Notes: a model not told the origin generated them from the letters alone. DNA of 64,000 bases from Pseudocolwellia agarivorans (GCF_002000085.1 NZ_MUZU01000004.1:248001-312000); one strand, 5' to 3'; numbered from the stretch's first letter, positions 6,957 through 16,191 are shown. Made by a program: numbers and translations.

Positions 6957-7463
6957 ATGACGAAGCCATTCTCATATTCCCATACATTTATTTTAGATAA
7001 AGCTCATTTTAATGAATGTTACAGTCAATCGGTTGTAAATGACCAATCTTTAAAAGCCTATTTTAAAGCCATCATATTAAGTGTGTTTGGTATGCTTTTA
7101 GTGTTACTTAGTGATGTTAATCCTTACGCTGCTTGGTTTGTATTTGCCTTAGGTATATTAGAAGCTGTTAGTATATATTACCGTCAAGCTTGGTGGGTTA
7201 TGCGTCAATTATTAGGTAAATCAGCTAAAGGCGAAGTTACTTTAATTATTGACGATAAAGGTATTGCAACAGAGTCTTTTTATGTAAAAAACATGGTGCT
7301 GTGGGACAATATTTTAGGCTTTAAAAAAACGCCATTAGGTTGGGTTGTGAGTCACGAAATGGGTAATAACTATATTTCAGATAGTTGTTTATCAGCACAG
7401 GCATCTGAGCTTTTTAATGAACAGCTAGCATCTTTCAATGCTAAGTCGACAAAACAAAATTAA
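6957..7463 (+). CDS. YcxB-like membrane protein
   Basis: This 168-residue protein has a short cytoplasmic start and two adjacent transmembrane helices (about 37-52 and 57-75) split by a DVNPYAAW turn. A soluble C-terminal domain of about 90 residues follows, with beta-rich segments (EVTLIIDDKGIATES, VLWDNILGFKKTPLGWVVS). This two-helix plus small beta-domain layout fits the YcxB-like family, whose role is unknown. The ribosome-binding site is weak. It lies 24 bp ahead of the TSUP permease and may be co-transcribed with it. The family call is by layout and the W-x-x-I-x-x-F-K signature only. Confidence 0.55.
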   Translation: MTKPFSYSHTFILDKAHFNECYSQSVVNDQSLKAYFKAIILSVFGMLLVLLSDVNPYAAWFVFALGILEAVSIYYRQAWWVMRQLLGKSAKGEVTLIIDDKGIATESFYVKNMVLWDNILGFKKTPLGWVVSHEMGNNYISDSCLSAQASELFNEQLASFNAKSTKQN

Positions 7464-7487
7464 TCCCTCCACATTAAGAAAACATAC

Positions 7488-8387
7488 GTGCTTAAAACAC
7501 AAAAAATATTACTAAGCGGGTTATTGCAGAGGAACCAACAAGTTAAGGTTGCCCTTATTATTGGCGCTTTCTGGCTATTATGCTTTTATTTTATTAATGC
7601 TTCAGTTGACAATTTACCTGAGTACAGCCCTTTTTTATTTTTAGGCACTTTAGGGGCTTTTTTTGCTAATGCTACAGGCGCAGGTGGTGGGGTTATTTTT
7701 ATTCCTGCTTTTAATCAATTGGGTTTTACTGAAGTACAGTCTGTAGCAACAAGTTTTGCTATTCAATGTTTTGGAATGACGGCTGGGGCTATTACTTGGT
7801 ATAAATATTACCAATCGCAAAAAAGTCATTCATCGTCATGGCAAGGCTTTCATTTAATTATTGTCGTTTGCAGTATATGTTCTGTTATTGGGGTATGGCT
7901 GATTTATGGCAATCAATTATCTGCACCTGCGAGCTTACACGTAAGCTTTAGTTGGTTTTCTTTATTTTTAGGTCTAAGTATTTTTACCAGTGTTTATCTT
8001 TTAAAAACAAATAGGGTTAATAACCATTTATTACTTATTGATTGGTTAATGCTTGTTGTAATTAGTTTATTGGGTGGTGCTATTACTGCGTGGCTGTCTG
8101 TTGGTGTAGGTGAATTGATTGCTATTTATTTAATTGTTAGACGTTTTGATGTCACTATGGCAGTTTCTACTGCGGTCGTTATCTCAGCTATAACAGTGTG
8201 GGCAGGTATATGGCAACATTTACTTGTTGATTTTCAAGTGTATTGGCAAGTTGTTTTTTTTGCGGGCCCTGGAGCTATTATTGGCGGTGTTTTAGCAAAA
8301 AAATTAGTGATGTATATGTCGGTCACTCGTTTAAAGTTATTTTTCGCTTTTTGGTTATTTGTTATTGGTGGTGTTGGTATAACTTAA
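7488..8387 (+). CDS. TSUP (TauE/SafE) family permease
   Basis: This 299-residue integral membrane protein has about eight hydrophobic helices. Two family-type Gly-rich repeats are visible: FFANATGAGGGVIFIPAF near residues 58-75 and a second-half motif near GGAITAWLSVGVGE (about 196-210). The pattern is that of sulfite/organosulfonate exporters (TauE/SafE). The start is GTG at 7488 and no strong ribosome-binding site is visible. The substrate cannot be read from sequence; family members export sulfite, sulfoacetate or related anions. It is transcribed toward the iron transporter, but a Fur-controlled promoter separates them. Confidence 0.8.
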   Translation: MLKTQKILLSGLLQRNQQVKVALIIGAFWLLCFYFINASVDNLPEYSPFLFLGTLGAFFANATGAGGGVIFIPAFNQLGFTEVQSVATSFAIQCFGMTAGAITWYKYYQSQKSHSSSWQGFHLIIVVCSICSVIGVWLIYGNQLSAPASLHVSFSWFSLFLGLSIFTSVYLLKTNRVNNHLLLIDWLMLVVISLLGGAITAWLSVGVGELIAIYLIVRRFDVTMAVSTAVVISAITVWAGIWQHLLVDFQVYWQVVFFAGPGAIIGGVLAKKLVMYMSVTRLKLFFAFWLFVIGGVGIT

Positions 8388-8413
8388 ATTGCAATTTTGT
8401 TACAAATCATAAA

Positions 8414-8428
8414 TGAGAATTATTCTCA
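8414..8428. promoter_or_regulatory. Fur box
   Basis: TGAGAAT-T-ATTCTCA is a perfect 7-1-7 palindrome of the Fur type (reference TGATAAT-N-ATTATCA). It overlaps the -35 region of the fbpA promoter, so iron-loaded Fur would block transcription. Confidence 0.8.
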
Positions 8429-8451
8429 AAGTCTTTGTTGTACGATATAAT
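8423..8451 (+). promoter_or_regulatory. Sigma-70 promoter of fbpABC
   Basis: A perfect -10 TATAAT (8446-8451) lies 17 bp after a -35-like TTCTCA (8423-8428) that is part of the Fur box. The predicted start is near 8458, giving a leader of about 38 nt. Confidence 0.68.
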
Positions 8452-8495
8452 CATTTCATTCAATAGGGTTAAATAAATTTATCAGGTAAATCTTT

Positions 8496-9494
8496 ATGTT
8501 TAAAAAAATAGTGAGTGTTTTGGCCTTTACGGCTTGTTTTGCTGTTAATGCTGCGCAAGAAGTTAACGTGTATTCTTATCGTCAGCCTTTTTTAGTTGAA
8601 CCTCTTTTTAAGACGTTTACTGACAAAACGGGTATTAAAGTGAATGTTGTTTTTGCTAAAAAGGGGATGGCTGAACGTTTAAAGCGTGAAGGTAAGCATA
8701 GTCCTGCTGATATTTTATTAACAACCGATATTAGTCGATTAATTGAATTACAAGATAATGGCTTATTACAAGCGGTTAACTCTAAAAATCTTGAAGAGGC
8801 TGTTCCTGCTCAATATCGTTCTGCTGATGATACGTGGTTTGCATTAACAACACGCGTAAGAAATATTTATTCAGCTAAGCGTTTAGGGAAAATCGATTTT
8901 AATTATGAAGATTTAGCAAAACCTGAATGGAAAGGGCGAGTATGTACGCGTAGTGGTAAGCATCCTTACAATGTTGCCTTAGTTGCTTCAATGATCGCTG
9001 AACACGGCGAAGCCGGAACATTAGCTTGGTTAGAAGGCGTTAAAAGTAACTTAGCACGTAAGCCTCAAGGGAACGATCGTGGTCAAGTTCAAGCCATTAA
9101 TCAAAAGCTATGTGATGTCTCTTTAGGTAATAGCTACTATTTTGGTAATATGCTGAGCGATGAAAAACAAAAAGTGTGGGCCGATAGTGTTTATATTAAT
9201 TTCCCTAATCAAAGTAATCGCGGTGCACATGTAAATATTTCGGGTATGGCAATGGCTAAATACGCACCTAATGAAGATAATGCTAAAGCGTTAATGGAGT
9301 TTTTAGTGTCAGTGCCAGCTCAACAATTATATGCTGAAACGAATATGGAATATCCTGTAAGAAAAGGTGTTAATGCATCTAAACTTGTAGCATCGTGGGG
9401 CGAATTTACAGCCGACAAATTACCCCTTGAAGTGATTGCTAAGCATAGAAAAACCGCATTAAAACTTTTAGATAAAGCGAAGTTTGATTTATAG
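8496..9494 (+). CDS. fbpA: Iron(III) ABC transporter, periplasmic binding protein
   Basis: This 332-residue protein has a signal peptide cleaved after about residue 19 (VNA). The mature part has the type II periplasmic binding fold typical of FbpA/FutA, with the adjacent pair Y214-Y215 (GNSYYFGN) that coordinates ferric iron in this family. The N-terminal EVNVYSYR strand is also typical. It captures Fe(III) in the periplasm and delivers it to the permease encoded next. A Fur box sits in its promoter, which supports iron as substrate. A 7-bp hairpin (9560-9566 with 9574-9580) after the gene may favour higher levels of this protein than of the membrane parts. Confidence 0.9.
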   Translation: MFKKIVSVLAFTACFAVNAAQEVNVYSYRQPFLVEPLFKTFTDKTGIKVNVVFAKKGMAERLKREGKHSPADILLTTDISRLIELQDNGLLQAVNSKNLEEAVPAQYRSADDTWFALTTRVRNIYSAKRLGKIDFNYEDLAKPEWKGRVCTRSGKHPYNVALVASMIAEHGEAGTLAWLEGVKSNLARKPQGNDRGQVQAINQKLCDVSLGNSYYFGNMLSDEKQKVWADSVYINFPNQSNRGAHVNISGMAMAKYAPNEDNAKALMEFLVSVPAQQLYAETNMEYPVRKGVNASKLVASWGEFTADKLPLEVIAKHRKTALKLLDKAKFDL

Positions 9495-9614
9495 TCGGTT
9501 CCATGAATACGTTGATTTCTTATTTTTAGAAATGATTAAGTCAGTGGGATTGAAATTATTCTCTATTGAATCGATAGAGACATTAATTAAAGAATAAAAT
9601 GGTAGTACAATATT

Positions 9615-11243
9615 GTGATATCGGGTAACCGCAGCAAGGTTTGGCAAATAGTTAGCTGGGCTACCGCGAGTATTTTAGTACTACCAATTTTTATTATGCT
9701 TGTTAGTGGTTTTAGTGCCACCACCGAGTTGTTCTCCCATTTATGGGACACGGTTCTACCTACTTACGTTTTAAATACCTTATACTTAGCCATTGTTGTT
9801 GGCATTTTATCTATTTTCTTCGGCGTAATATCTGCCGCTCTTATCACCCAAACCAATATTAAAGCAAAAAATATTTTAAGATGGCTGCTAATGTTACCTT
9901 TAGCAATGCCTGCTTATTTGGTGGCTTATTTATATACTGATCTGTTTGATTATGCAGGCCCTGTTCAACGTAACCTAAGAGAATTTTTTGGTTGGGAGTC
10001 ACCTGCAGACTATTGGTTTTTTGATATAAGAACCTTATTCGGGGCTGGCGTTGTAATCTCACTGGTTTTATTTCCTTATATTTATATGCTGGCGCGTACA
10101 GCGTTTGAGCAGCAAGATCAAAACCTGCATCGTGCGAGTCGTTTGTTAGGACTTACTACCTTTCAAACCTTTTATAAAGTTTGCCTACCTTTGGCTAGAC
10201 CAGCCATTGCTATCGCGGTGAGTTTAGTACTGATGGAAACCTTAGCAGACTTCGCAACGGTACAATACTTTGCTGTAAATACATTAACTACTGCTGTATA
10301 CGATACTTGGTTAGGTTATGGTGATTTATCAACAGCTAATGCTTTAGCAAGCTTATTAACCTTAATGGTGTTTTTTGTTATTTTATTTGAACAAAAAGCA
10401 CGACTGAAACAAAGACATCAATCAAATAGGCCTACACGTGGTAATCACATTATTGTGTTATCTATATCACAACAATTTTTTGCAAGTTTATTTTGTTGGG
10501 CATTAGCCGTATTTGGTTTTTTGCTGCCTATGTTCTTACTTGTGTTAATGGCGTTAGAGTATGCAACGATAGAACAACTTGATGTACTTATATCTACAGG
10601 ATTCAACAGTATTGAACTCGCTATTTATACGGCTACTATTGCCACACTTATTGCGATAGTACTTGTGCTTTATAAGCGTTTACATCAAGACAAATATAAA
10701 GCAGTACCTCTTAACGTTTCTGGTTTTGGTTATGCTATTCCGGGTACTGTTCTCGCGATGGCAATGTTAGCGACCTTTGGTCCGCTAGATGGTTTCATCA
10801 ATGAAATGGCTGTTAAGCTGAGCATTGAAGAACCGGGTCTTATATTATCAGGCACCATTTTTGCCATAGTTTTTGCTTTGGTGGTTCGATTTTCAGCGAT
10901 TGCCAACGGTACTATTTCTGGTGGGGTCGAGCAAATATCACAATCGATTGATTTAGCGCCACCTAGTTTAGGCGTAAAACAATTAAAGAGTCTTTTCACC
11001 GTACATATTCCTCTACTTAAATCGTCAATTTTTATTGCTTGGTTATTGGTTTTTGTTGAAGCAATGAAAGAACTGCCCGCTGTGTTATTATTGCGTCCTT
11101 TTAATTTTGATACTCTAAGTACGCAAATATATCAGCTAATTTCGGATGAAAGGCTTGAACAGGGCGCTATTGGTGCAATTCTAATTGTGGCATTTGGCTT
11201 GATCCCTATTATTTGGCTAAATAAAAGTGAGGATAAAGTGTGA
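9615..11243 (+). CDS. fbpB: Iron(III) ABC transporter, permease (two fused MetI-like domains)
   Basis: This 542-residue inner-membrane protein has about twelve transmembrane helices arranged as two homologous halves. Each half has the EAA loop that contacts the ATPase: ASRLLGLTTFQTFYKVCLP near 175-193, and a second near AAPPSLGVKQLKSLFTVHIP-like residues at 446-465. This two-domain layout is that of FbpB/AfuB/SfuB. The start is GTG at 9615. The end overlaps the ATPase gene by 4 bp (GTGTGA), so the two are translationally coupled. Confidence 0.88.
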   Translation: MISGNRSKVWQIVSWATASILVLPIFIMLVSGFSATTELFSHLWDTVLPTYVLNTLYLAIVVGILSIFFGVISAALITQTNIKAKNILRWLLMLPLAMPAYLVAYLYTDLFDYAGPVQRNLREFFGWESPADYWFFDIRTLFGAGVVISLVLFPYIYMLARTAFEQQDQNLHRASRLLGLTTFQTFYKVCLPLARPAIAIAVSLVLMETLADFATVQYFAVNTLTTAVYDTWLGYGDLSTANALASLLTLMVFFVILFEQKARLKQRHQSNRPTRGNHIIVLSISQQFFASLFCWALAVFGFLLPMFLLVLMALEYATIEQLDVLISTGFNSIELAIYTATIATLIAIVLVLYKRLHQDKYKAVPLNVSGFGYAIPGTVLAMAMLATFGPLDGFINEMAVKLSIEEPGLILSGTIFAIVFALVVRFSAIANGTISGGVEQISQSIDLAPPSLGVKQLKSLFTVHIPLLKSSIFIAWLLVFVEAMKELPAVLLLRPFNFDTLSTQIYQLISDERLEQGAIGAILIVAFGLIPIIWLNKSEDKV

Positions 11244-12364
11244 CCAATATAATAGATATTCGTCAATTACAGGTGAAGTTACAGCAAAGATCTATTTTAT
11301 CTGGCATCAGTTTTACTCTTGAAGCAGGCGAAATATTAGGATTGGTAGGCCCAAGTGGCTGCGGAAAAACCACCTTGTTAAACACTTTAGCCGGCTTTAT
11401 TGAACAAGAAAGTGGCGATATTACTGTTGGTAATACTCTACTGATTAATAAACAAAATAGAGTGCCGCCAGAGCAGCGTAATATAGGGATGATCTTTCAA
11501 GACTACGCGCTGTTTCCTCACTTAACTGTTGAAAAAAATGTAGGTTTTGGTTTAGATAAACTGTCAAAAGCCGCTAAGCAATCAAGAATTGATGAACTTC
11601 TTACTTTATTAGAACTGCAAGAGCTTGGCCAGCGCTACCCGCATCAGTTATCGGGTGGTCAACAACAACGTGTTGCTATTGCTAGAGCTTTAGCGCCTCA
11701 GCCTCAAATATTATTATTAGACGAGCCTTTTTCAAATATTGATGCGCGTTTACGTAATGAATTGATGATAGAGATTCGTCAATTACTTAAATCGTTAAAT
11801 ATGACCGCGATTTTTGTTACTCATAACAAAGATGAAGTTTTTACTTTTGCCGATAAAATTGCCGTTATGTTTGAAGGACAAATATTACAATTGGGTTCAC
11901 CTATTTATGTTAGTCAACAACCCAATAGCTGGCAAGTGGCAGATTTTCTTCAATTAGGCAGCTGGCTTCCTTTTCAATTAAAAGAAGATGCAGGTAAAAA
12001 GCTAGCTGAAACTGCAATAGGAACAATTGAGCTTACCCGTGAACAAAGCTATGCTAATAAGTCATCAACTGAGGATGTAAATCATAGCGGTAAACAATTA
12101 TTGTTGATTAAGCCCAAAGAAATTGAAGTTAACATTGAAACCGATAAAAATGATAACTCTCAAGCTATCCCCAATGTTATTGTGAATCACATTGGTATCA
12201 CTGAACATGGTTATCATTATATTGTTAATAGCCTAGATAACTCACCAGAATTAACTTTTGATCGTTTAAGTTTTTATCATGATCAGGTTTTTAGTCTTGG
12301 ACAACAGCTTTCTATCTGTATAAAACATCATCAATATTTAACCTTTCAACAAAATAAAATGTAG
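11240..12364 (+). CDS. fbpC: Iron(III) ABC transporter, ATP-binding protein
   Basis: This 374-residue cytoplasmic ATPase has Walker A GPSGCGKT (37-44), Q-loop Q87, signature LSGGQQQR (137-144), Walker B ILLLDE (157-162), and a switch His in FVTHNKDE. A C-terminal extension of about 130 residues has a regulatory TOBE-like fold. It powers uptake through the FbpB permease. The GTG start overlaps the fbpB stop, and GAGGA lies 8 nt upstream. In this family the extension can bind iron or act as a regulatory domain; here only its length and position are seen. A strong hairpin follows the gene. Confidence 0.9.
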   Translation: MTNIIDIRQLQVKLQQRSILSGISFTLEAGEILGLVGPSGCGKTTLLNTLAGFIEQESGDITVGNTLLINKQNRVPPEQRNIGMIFQDYALFPHLTVEKNVGFGLDKLSKAAKQSRIDELLTLLELQELGQRYPHQLSGGQQQRVAIARALAPQPQILLLDEPFSNIDARLRNELMIEIRQLLKSLNMTAIFVTHNKDEVFTFADKIAVMFEGQILQLGSPIYVSQQPNSWQVADFLQLGSWLPFQLKEDAGKKLAETAIGTIELTREQSYANKSSTEDVNHSGKQLLLIKPKEIEVNIETDKNDNSQAIPNVIVNHIGITEHGYHYIVNSLDNSPELTFDRLSFYHDQVFSLGQQLSICIKHHQYLTFQQNKM

Positions 12365-12388
12365 TATTTAATCAGGATCCTTTCTACT

Positions 12389-12427
12389 AAGAATAAAAAT
12401 GGGATTTTATCCCCCACTTTTATTCTT
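12389..12427 (+). terminator. Terminator of fbpABC
   Basis: A 10-bp outer stem (12389-12398 with 12418-12427) and a 5-bp inner stem (GGGAT/ATCCC) with a TTT loop form a strong hairpin. The tail is CT-rich rather than a pure T-run. Confidence 0.6.
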
Positions 12428-12493
12428 CTCTCTCTCATTTTGTATAAAATCTGATTAAAAAATTTAATTTTCAGCAAAAATAAGGGCTGTAGA

Positions 12494-12508
12494 TCCACAA
12501 AAGTCCAC
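12494..12508 (-). promoter_or_regulatory. Inverted pair of MraZ-type boxes
   Basis: On the minus strand, GTGGA-N5-GTGGA with a 10-bp period. It is the same element as the three boxes near 12616 but in opposite orientation, about 105-120 bp upstream of the predicted start. Confidence 0.4.
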
Positions 12509-12578
12509 ATTTTCATAAACTTCCTTTAAAGCCTTTATTTTATTGAGATCTAGGGGGATCAATTTACTGATTCTTTGC

Positions 12579-12606
12579 TTGACATAACCTTGTATTCCTA
12601 TCTAAA
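12579..12606 (+). promoter_or_regulatory. Promoter of the mra/dcw cluster
   Basis: A perfect -35 TTGACA (12579-12584), a 16-bp spacer and a -10-like TCTAAA (12601-12606). The predicted start is near 12613, just before the MraZ boxes. Confidence 0.55.
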
Positions 12607-12615
12607 CTGTCCAAT

Positions 12616-12640
12616 GTGGATAAAAGTGGGAAAAAGTGGA
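12616..12640 (+). promoter_or_regulatory. MraZ operator: three GTGGR boxes at 10-bp period
   Basis: GTGGA, GTGGG and GTGGA start at 12616, 12626 and 12636, each followed by five A-rich bases. MraZ binds direct repeats of TGGGN or AAAGTG-type boxes with exactly this 10-bp period in E. coli and Mycoplasma. The first box also contains TGTGGATAA (12615-12623), a perfect DnaA-box sequence on the minus strand. Confidence 0.78.
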
Positions 12641-12674
12641 TCAAATTAGGTTCACCTAACAAAAAGACAGGTAT

Positions 12675-13133
12675 ATGTTCAGAGGCACCAGCTCAATCAC
12701 ATTAGATAGCAAAAATAGGATCACGATACCTACAAAGTATCGTGAAGAACTATTTGCTGATTGTGCAGGAAAAATGGTGTGTACAGTCGATATTCAGCAT
12801 CCTTGTTTACTACTTTATCCGATACATGAATGGGAAGAAATTGAGTTAAAACTGTGTGAACTGTCGAGTATGAATCCTCAAGAACGTCTTGCTCAACAAA
12901 AATTATTGGGTAATGCCTCTGATTGCGAAATTGATAAAAGTGGACGATTACTGATCAACGGACCTTTAAGACAACACGCAAGTTTAGAAAAAAATATTAT
13001 TTTAGTCGGCCAGTTGAAAAAATTTGAAATTTGGAGTGAGCAAGCTTGGCAAACACAAATGCAACAAGACATTAGTGCTATGCAAGCGAGCGATATTCAG
13101 CTTACAGAAAGATTACTCGATTTGTCTTTATAG
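12675..13133 (+). CDS. mraZ: Transcriptional regulator MraZ
   Basis: This 152-residue DNA-binding protein has two AbrB-like swapped-hairpin domains. The DxxxR motifs are visible as DSKNR (11-15) and, in the second half, DKSGR. It forms ring-like oligomers that bind the 10-bp-period boxes in its own promoter, here just upstream, and represses the division cluster. It is first gene of the dcw operon, 27 bp before rsmH, in the usual gammaproteobacterial order. Length is as expected for the family. Confidence 0.95.
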   Translation: MFRGTSSITLDSKNRITIPTKYREELFADCAGKMVCTVDIQHPCLLLYPIHEWEEIELKLCELSSMNPQERLAQQKLLGNASDCEIDKSGRLLINGPLRQHASLEKNIILVGQLKKFEIWSEQAWQTQMQQDISAMQASDIQLTERLLDLSL

Positions 13134-13160
13134 CAATAAACATACGGTTATTAAATAAAA

Positions 13161-14102
13161 ATGCAAATAGATAATTCACACATTTCAGTATTGCTCAATG
13201 AAGCAGTTAATGGACTAGCTATCAAACCAGACGGTGTTTATATCGACTGTACCTTTGGTCGTGGTGGACATTCAAGCCTGATACTTTCACATCTCTCAGA
13301 CGCGGGACGATTAATTGCAATCGATCGCGATTTAACCGCAATTGCAGCAGCAGAAAAGTTTGCAGATGATCCACGTTTTTTAATTGAACACAGTGGTTTC
13401 GCTGATTTAGAAGATATTGCGGCTAAACATGATTTATTAGAAAAAGTTGACGGAATTTTATTAGATTTAGGTGTTTCATCACCACAACTTGATGATGCCG
13501 ATCGTGGATTTAGTTTTATGAATGATGGTCCATTAGATATGCGAATGGACACCAGTAAAGGTCAAACAGCAGCTGAATGGATAGCTGTAGCCGATGTTGA
13601 AGATATTACTTGGGTACTTAGAACCTTTGGTGAAGAAAAGCATGCATGGAAAATTGCTAATGCAATTGTTGATGCGCGCGAAGAAACACCTTTCACGCGT
13701 ACCTCTGAACTCGCTAAATTAATTAAAACGGTTGCTCCACAAAGAGAAATTAAAAAGCATCCTGCAACACGTAGTTTCCAAGCGATTCGCATGTACATTA
13801 ACAGCGAGCTTGAACAGATAGAAAAAGTGCTTGCGGCGTCATTGTCGGTACTGGCAGAAGAAGGTCGATTAGTGGTTATTAGTTTTCATTCATTAGAAGA
13901 TCGTTTAGTTAAACAGTTTATGAGAAAACATTCTCAAGGTAAGCAAGTGCCTAGAGGGTTACCTATTAGTGAAGTTGAATTACAAAAAGGTAAAAAACTG
14001 TCACTTATCGGTCGAAAATTAAAACCAAGTAAGGACGAGTTGGAAGTTAATAATAGATCGAGAAGCTCTGTATTAAGAATCGCTCAGAGACTTCCAAGAT
14101 AA
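13161..14102 (+). CDS. rsmH: 16S rRNA (cytosine-1402-N4) methyltransferase
   Basis: This 313-residue enzyme transfers a methyl group from S-adenosylmethionine to N4 of C1402 in the ribosomal P site. The SAM-binding motif is [12 protein letters not shown] near residues 31-42, the inserted helical domain follows at about 110-205, and the family signature [16 protein letters not shown] is near 255-270. Length matches E. coli MraW. It lies between mraZ and ftsL in the standard dcw order. Confidence 0.95.
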   Translation: MQIDNSHISVLLNEAVNGLAIKPDGVYIDCTFGRGGHSSLILSHLSDAGRLIAIDRDLTAIAAAEKFADDPRFLIEHSGFADLEDIAAKHDLLEKVDGILLDLGVSSPQLDDADRGFSFMNDGPLDMRMDTSKGQTAAEWIAVADVEDITWVLRTFGEEKHAWKIANAIVDAREETPFTRTSELAKLIKTVAPQREIKKHPATRSFQAIRMYINSELEQIEKVLAASLSVLAEEGRLVVISFHSLEDRLVKQFMRKHSQGKQVPRGLPISEVELQKGKKLSLIGRKLKPSKDELEVNNRSRSSVLRIAQRLPR

Positions 14103-14119
14103 GTGAGATGCAATAAATT

Positions 14120-14434
14120 ATGGCATCTAAAAAAATCGTTCTAGCATTTGAAATATGGAAAGACCTAAAACGTAATATCGTCGTACTTATTTTATTGATG
14201 TTAGTGGTTGTTTCAGCGTTTTATGTGATTTATTTCACGCATTTACATCGCCAAACCACCAGCGCTTATGAAAATTTATTAGTAGAGCGAGATGAACTCG
14301 ATATTGAATTTCGCAACTTGTTATTAGAACAAAACAGCTTAGCCGAACATAGTGCAATAGAAAGCAAAGCGGCTAAACAATTAAATATGAAGCGTCCCGA
14401 CGCTAAATCAGAAGTGATTATTACATTGCCATGA
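14120..14434 (+). CDS. ftsL: Cell division protein FtsL
   Basis: This 104-residue bitopic membrane protein has a short cytoplasmic tail, one transmembrane helix at about 19-41 and a periplasmic leucine-zipper-like coiled coil (ENLLVERDELDIEFRNLLLE) at about 52-71. It forms the FtsQLB complex that links early and late division proteins and activates FtsWI. It overlaps ftsI by 4 bp (ATGA), which suggests coupled translation. The sequence is poorly conserved in general; identity rests on topology and position. Confidence 0.9.
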   Translation: MASKKIVLAFEIWKDLKRNIVVLILLMLVVVSAFYVIYFTHLHRQTTSAYENLLVERDELDIEFRNLLLEQNSLAEHSAIESKAAKQLNMKRPDAKSEVIITLP

Positions 14435-16191
14435 GCAAAAAAGTGACTAAACGAAATGACAAATACAAGCCTACCACCGTAGCATGGCGTTTTTACGTTG
14501 TGCTAGGTGTGATCTTGTTCGTTTATTCAGGATTAATGGCTCGTAGCGCTTATATTCAGGTTATTGAACCTGATATGTTGAAAGAACAAGGCGATATGCG
14601 CTCGTTAAGAACGGCATTTAAAACCGTTCAACGTGGTTCTATTTTAGATCGTAATGGTGATGAACTCGCTGTAAGTGTTCCTGTTGAAACTATTTGGGCA
14701 GATCCTAAAATAGTAATGCAAAATAAAGCGCTTGAAATGAAAGAACATTGGCAAGCATTAGCTGATGTACTTGACCAAGATGTAAACGATTTAACAAGCC
14801 GCGTTTTGCGTCATCCCACTAAACGTTTTGTTTATATAGAACGTCAAGTTTCTCCTGCAATGGCGAACTATGTTCGTCAATTAAAAATTCCCGGTATCCA
14901 TTTAAGAAAAGAATCTAAACGCTTTTATCCTGCTGGTGAAATAAGTGCTCATCTTGTTGGGTTTACTAATGTTGATGATAAAGGTATTGAAGGTGTTGAG
15001 CGTGTTTACGATCAATTACTCACGGGCACTGACGGTAAACAACAATATAGAAAAGACGCAAAAGGTCGTAAGATTGAAATTGTTAAGGTAGAAGATGCTA
15101 CTCCACCTAAAAACCTTCAATTAAGTATCGATCAACGTATTCAAGCACTGGCTTATAAAGAACTTAAAGGTGCTGTAAAAGCGTTTAAAGCGACGTCAGG
15201 ATCAGTCATTGTAACCAATGTTAATACAGGGGAAATACTAGCTATTGTTAATAGCCCTTCGTATAACCCGAATAATCGTAGAAACACAGCTATTCATCGT
15301 TTTAGAAACCGAGCTATTACCGATTTTTATGAGCCGGGTTCAACGATGAAGCCTTTAACTATATTAAGTGCTTTAGAATTTGGTTCAGCTAATACAGATA
15401 CTATTGTTAATACTTCGCCAGGTTACATGAGATTGGGTGGCCGTCGAGTAAGCGATCCTCGTAACTATGGTAAACAAAGCTTAACGGATATTTTGGTGAA
15501 CTCTTCAAATATGGGAACCACTAAATTAGCATTAGAATTACCGAAAGAGTTTTACTTAGATAAGTTTTTTGAAGCAGGGTTTGGTGAAGACACGGGCACA
15601 GGTCTTATAGGTGAAAGCTCGGGTATTATGCATGATCGTAATCGTTGGTCTCAAATTGAACTTGCTACTCTGTCATACGGAATGGGGGTTGCTGCAACAC
15701 CATTACAATTAGCTCGATTTTATTCTGCAATTGCTAACGGTGGTATAAAACGTTCATTAAGTATTTTAAAAGCAACGCCTGAGAATAGTCAGTTTAACAA
15801 AGCTGAACGTATATTTTCAAAAGAAAACAGTAAGTTAGTTTCTAATATGCTTGAGCAGGTTGTGAATCATCATGTTGAAGCAGCAGTGGTTGACGGTTAT
15901 CGCGTAGGCGGTAAAACAGGTACTGCTTTTAAAGCCATGGCTGGTAGTTATGGAAATGACTACGTAGGGCTATTTGCGGGTTTTGCACCTATCACAAAAC
16001 CTGAACTTTCAGTTGTTGTTGTTATTAATGAGCCAAGTGGTGATATGTATCATGGTGGCGAAGTGGCTGCACCTGTGTTTTCACGTGTTATGAAAGGTGC
16101 CTTGCATTTACTAAATATCGCACCAGACAAATTAGAAAACGAAGTAAAAGTTACACATGTTCAAAAAAACGAGGATGATGACAATGCCTAG
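14431..16191 (+). CDS. ftsI: Septal peptidoglycan transpeptidase FtsI (PBP3)
   Basis: This 586-residue class B penicillin-binding protein has a cytoplasmic start and one transmembrane helix (about 20-40). The non-catalytic pedestal domain follows. The transpeptidase domain has all three active-site motifs: STMK (S304-K307), SSN (358-360) and KTG (495-497). It crosslinks septal peptidoglycan with FtsW as glycosyltransferase partner. The gene overlaps ftsL by 4 bp at the start. Its acidic C-terminal end overlaps the start of murE. Confidence 0.96.
   Translation: MSKKVTKRNDKYKPTTVAWRFYVVLGVILFVYSGLMARSAYIQVIEPDMLKEQGDMRSLRTAFKTVQRGSILDRNGDELAVSVPVETIWADPKIVMQNKALEMKEHWQALADVLDQDVNDLTSRVLRHPTKRFVYIERQVSPAMANYVRQLKIPGIHLRKESKRFYPAGEISAHLVGFTNVDDKGIEGVERVYDQLLTGTDGKQQYRKDAKGRKIEIVKVEDATPPKNLQLSIDQRIQALAYKELKGAVKAFKATSGSVIVTNVNTGEILAIVNSPSYNPNNRRNTAIHRFRNRAITDFYEPGSTMKPLTILSALEFGSANTDTIVNTSPGYMRLGGRRVSDPRNYGKQSLTDILVNSSNMGTTKLALELPKEFYLDKFFEAGFGEDTGTGLIGESSGIMHDRNRWSQIELATLSYGMGVAATPLQLARFYSAIANGGIKRSLSILKATPENSQFNKAERIFSKENSKLVSNMLEQVVNHHVEAAVVDGYRVGGKTGTAFKAMAGSYGNDYVGLFAGFAPITKPELSVVVVINEPSGDMYHGGEVAAPVFSRVMKGALHLLNIAPDKLENEVKVTHVQKNEDDDNA

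Noticed and set aside
12616-12640. 10-bp repeats as a replication-origin-like iteron cluster
   Set aside because: Position and period fit MraZ boxes before mraZ; only one true DnaA-box match is present.
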